From positions 1 through 6,486 of the forward strand of contig JAQTNZ010000158.1 of NCBI GenBank assembly GCA_028713595.1: a stretch of DNA of 6,486 nucleotides. Reading direction: 5' to 3'. The notes beneath the pieces are model-generated. The model was not told the DNA's origin and made no database searches. It saw only the letters and a program-made list of their open reading frames with translations. Source of the stretch: Methylovulum sp. GTDB taxonomy: Bacteria > Pseudomonadota > Gammaproteobacteria > Methylococcales > Methylomonadaceae. Below are positions 6,398-6,486 of this stretch, in pieces. Both the position numbers and the translations under genes were made by a program. Position 1 is the stretch's first letter. Each line of letters begins with the position of its first letter.

Positions 6398-6486
6398 TAA
6401 CGGGTAAATGTGTTTGTTCCTGGTGCATGCTTTAACCTTGCAGGTGACTTACAGTGAGGGAAATCCGTCATGTTTGCGATGAGGCG

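Noticed and set aside
1..6486. CRISPR array, insertion sequence or rRNA
   Set aside because: No regularly spaced repeats, transposase-like protein or rRNA stretch was seen.

Overview
The window looks like chromosomal DNA of a gammaproteobacterium, most plausibly a methanotroph or methylotroph of the Methylococcales type. This rests on the combination of an NAD-linked soluble formate dehydrogenase (fdsG, fdsB), the purE-purK purine pair, a tRNA-Asp very close to the enterobacterial one, and an LplT-type transporter. The taxon is an inference from gene content and remembered protein similarity; no search was run.

Layout, left to right. (1) 1-264, minus strand: a small DUF433 antitoxin-like gene. 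The first codons of a partner that starts MKFIIDAQLP (DUF5615, PIN-like toxin family) follow with an ATGA overlap and run off the left edge. This block is much more A+T-rich than its neighbours and looks acquired. (2) 265-446: a spacer with a candidate antitoxin promoter, an inverted repeat and no convincing gene. (3) 447-2458, minus: fdsG then fdsB, overlapping by ATGA, encoding the gamma and beta (diaphorase) subunits of formate dehydrogenase. The catalytic subunit fdsA, usually next, is not there. (4) 2459-2728: a leader and control region holding a sigma70-like promoter for fdsG, a perfect 12-bp palindrome near -66 and a terminator-like hairpin inside the presumed leader. (5) 2729-4321, minus: purE then purK, 6 bases apart, for AIR to CAIR conversion in purine synthesis. 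(6) 4322-4496: a divergent control region with a 69-bp concentric imperfect dyad and a good tRNA promoter. (7) 4497-4573, plus: tRNA-Asp(GUC). (8) 4673-5248, plus: a TetR-family regulator with a WHG-type C-terminal domain. (9) 5264-6397, minus: an LplT-like MFS lysophospholipid transporter, convergent with the TetR gene and with an unclear start codon. The last 89 bases hold its upstream region.

How the genes fit together: fdsG/fdsB would pass electrons from formate oxidation to NAD+, but only with an FdsA encoded elsewhere, or beyond the left edge. purEK is a housekeeping pair. The most interesting points are the toxin-antitoxin pair sitting where fdsA would be expected, the structured control regions upstream of fdsG and purE, and the unusual start of lplT. 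I did not find a clearly new multi-gene system.
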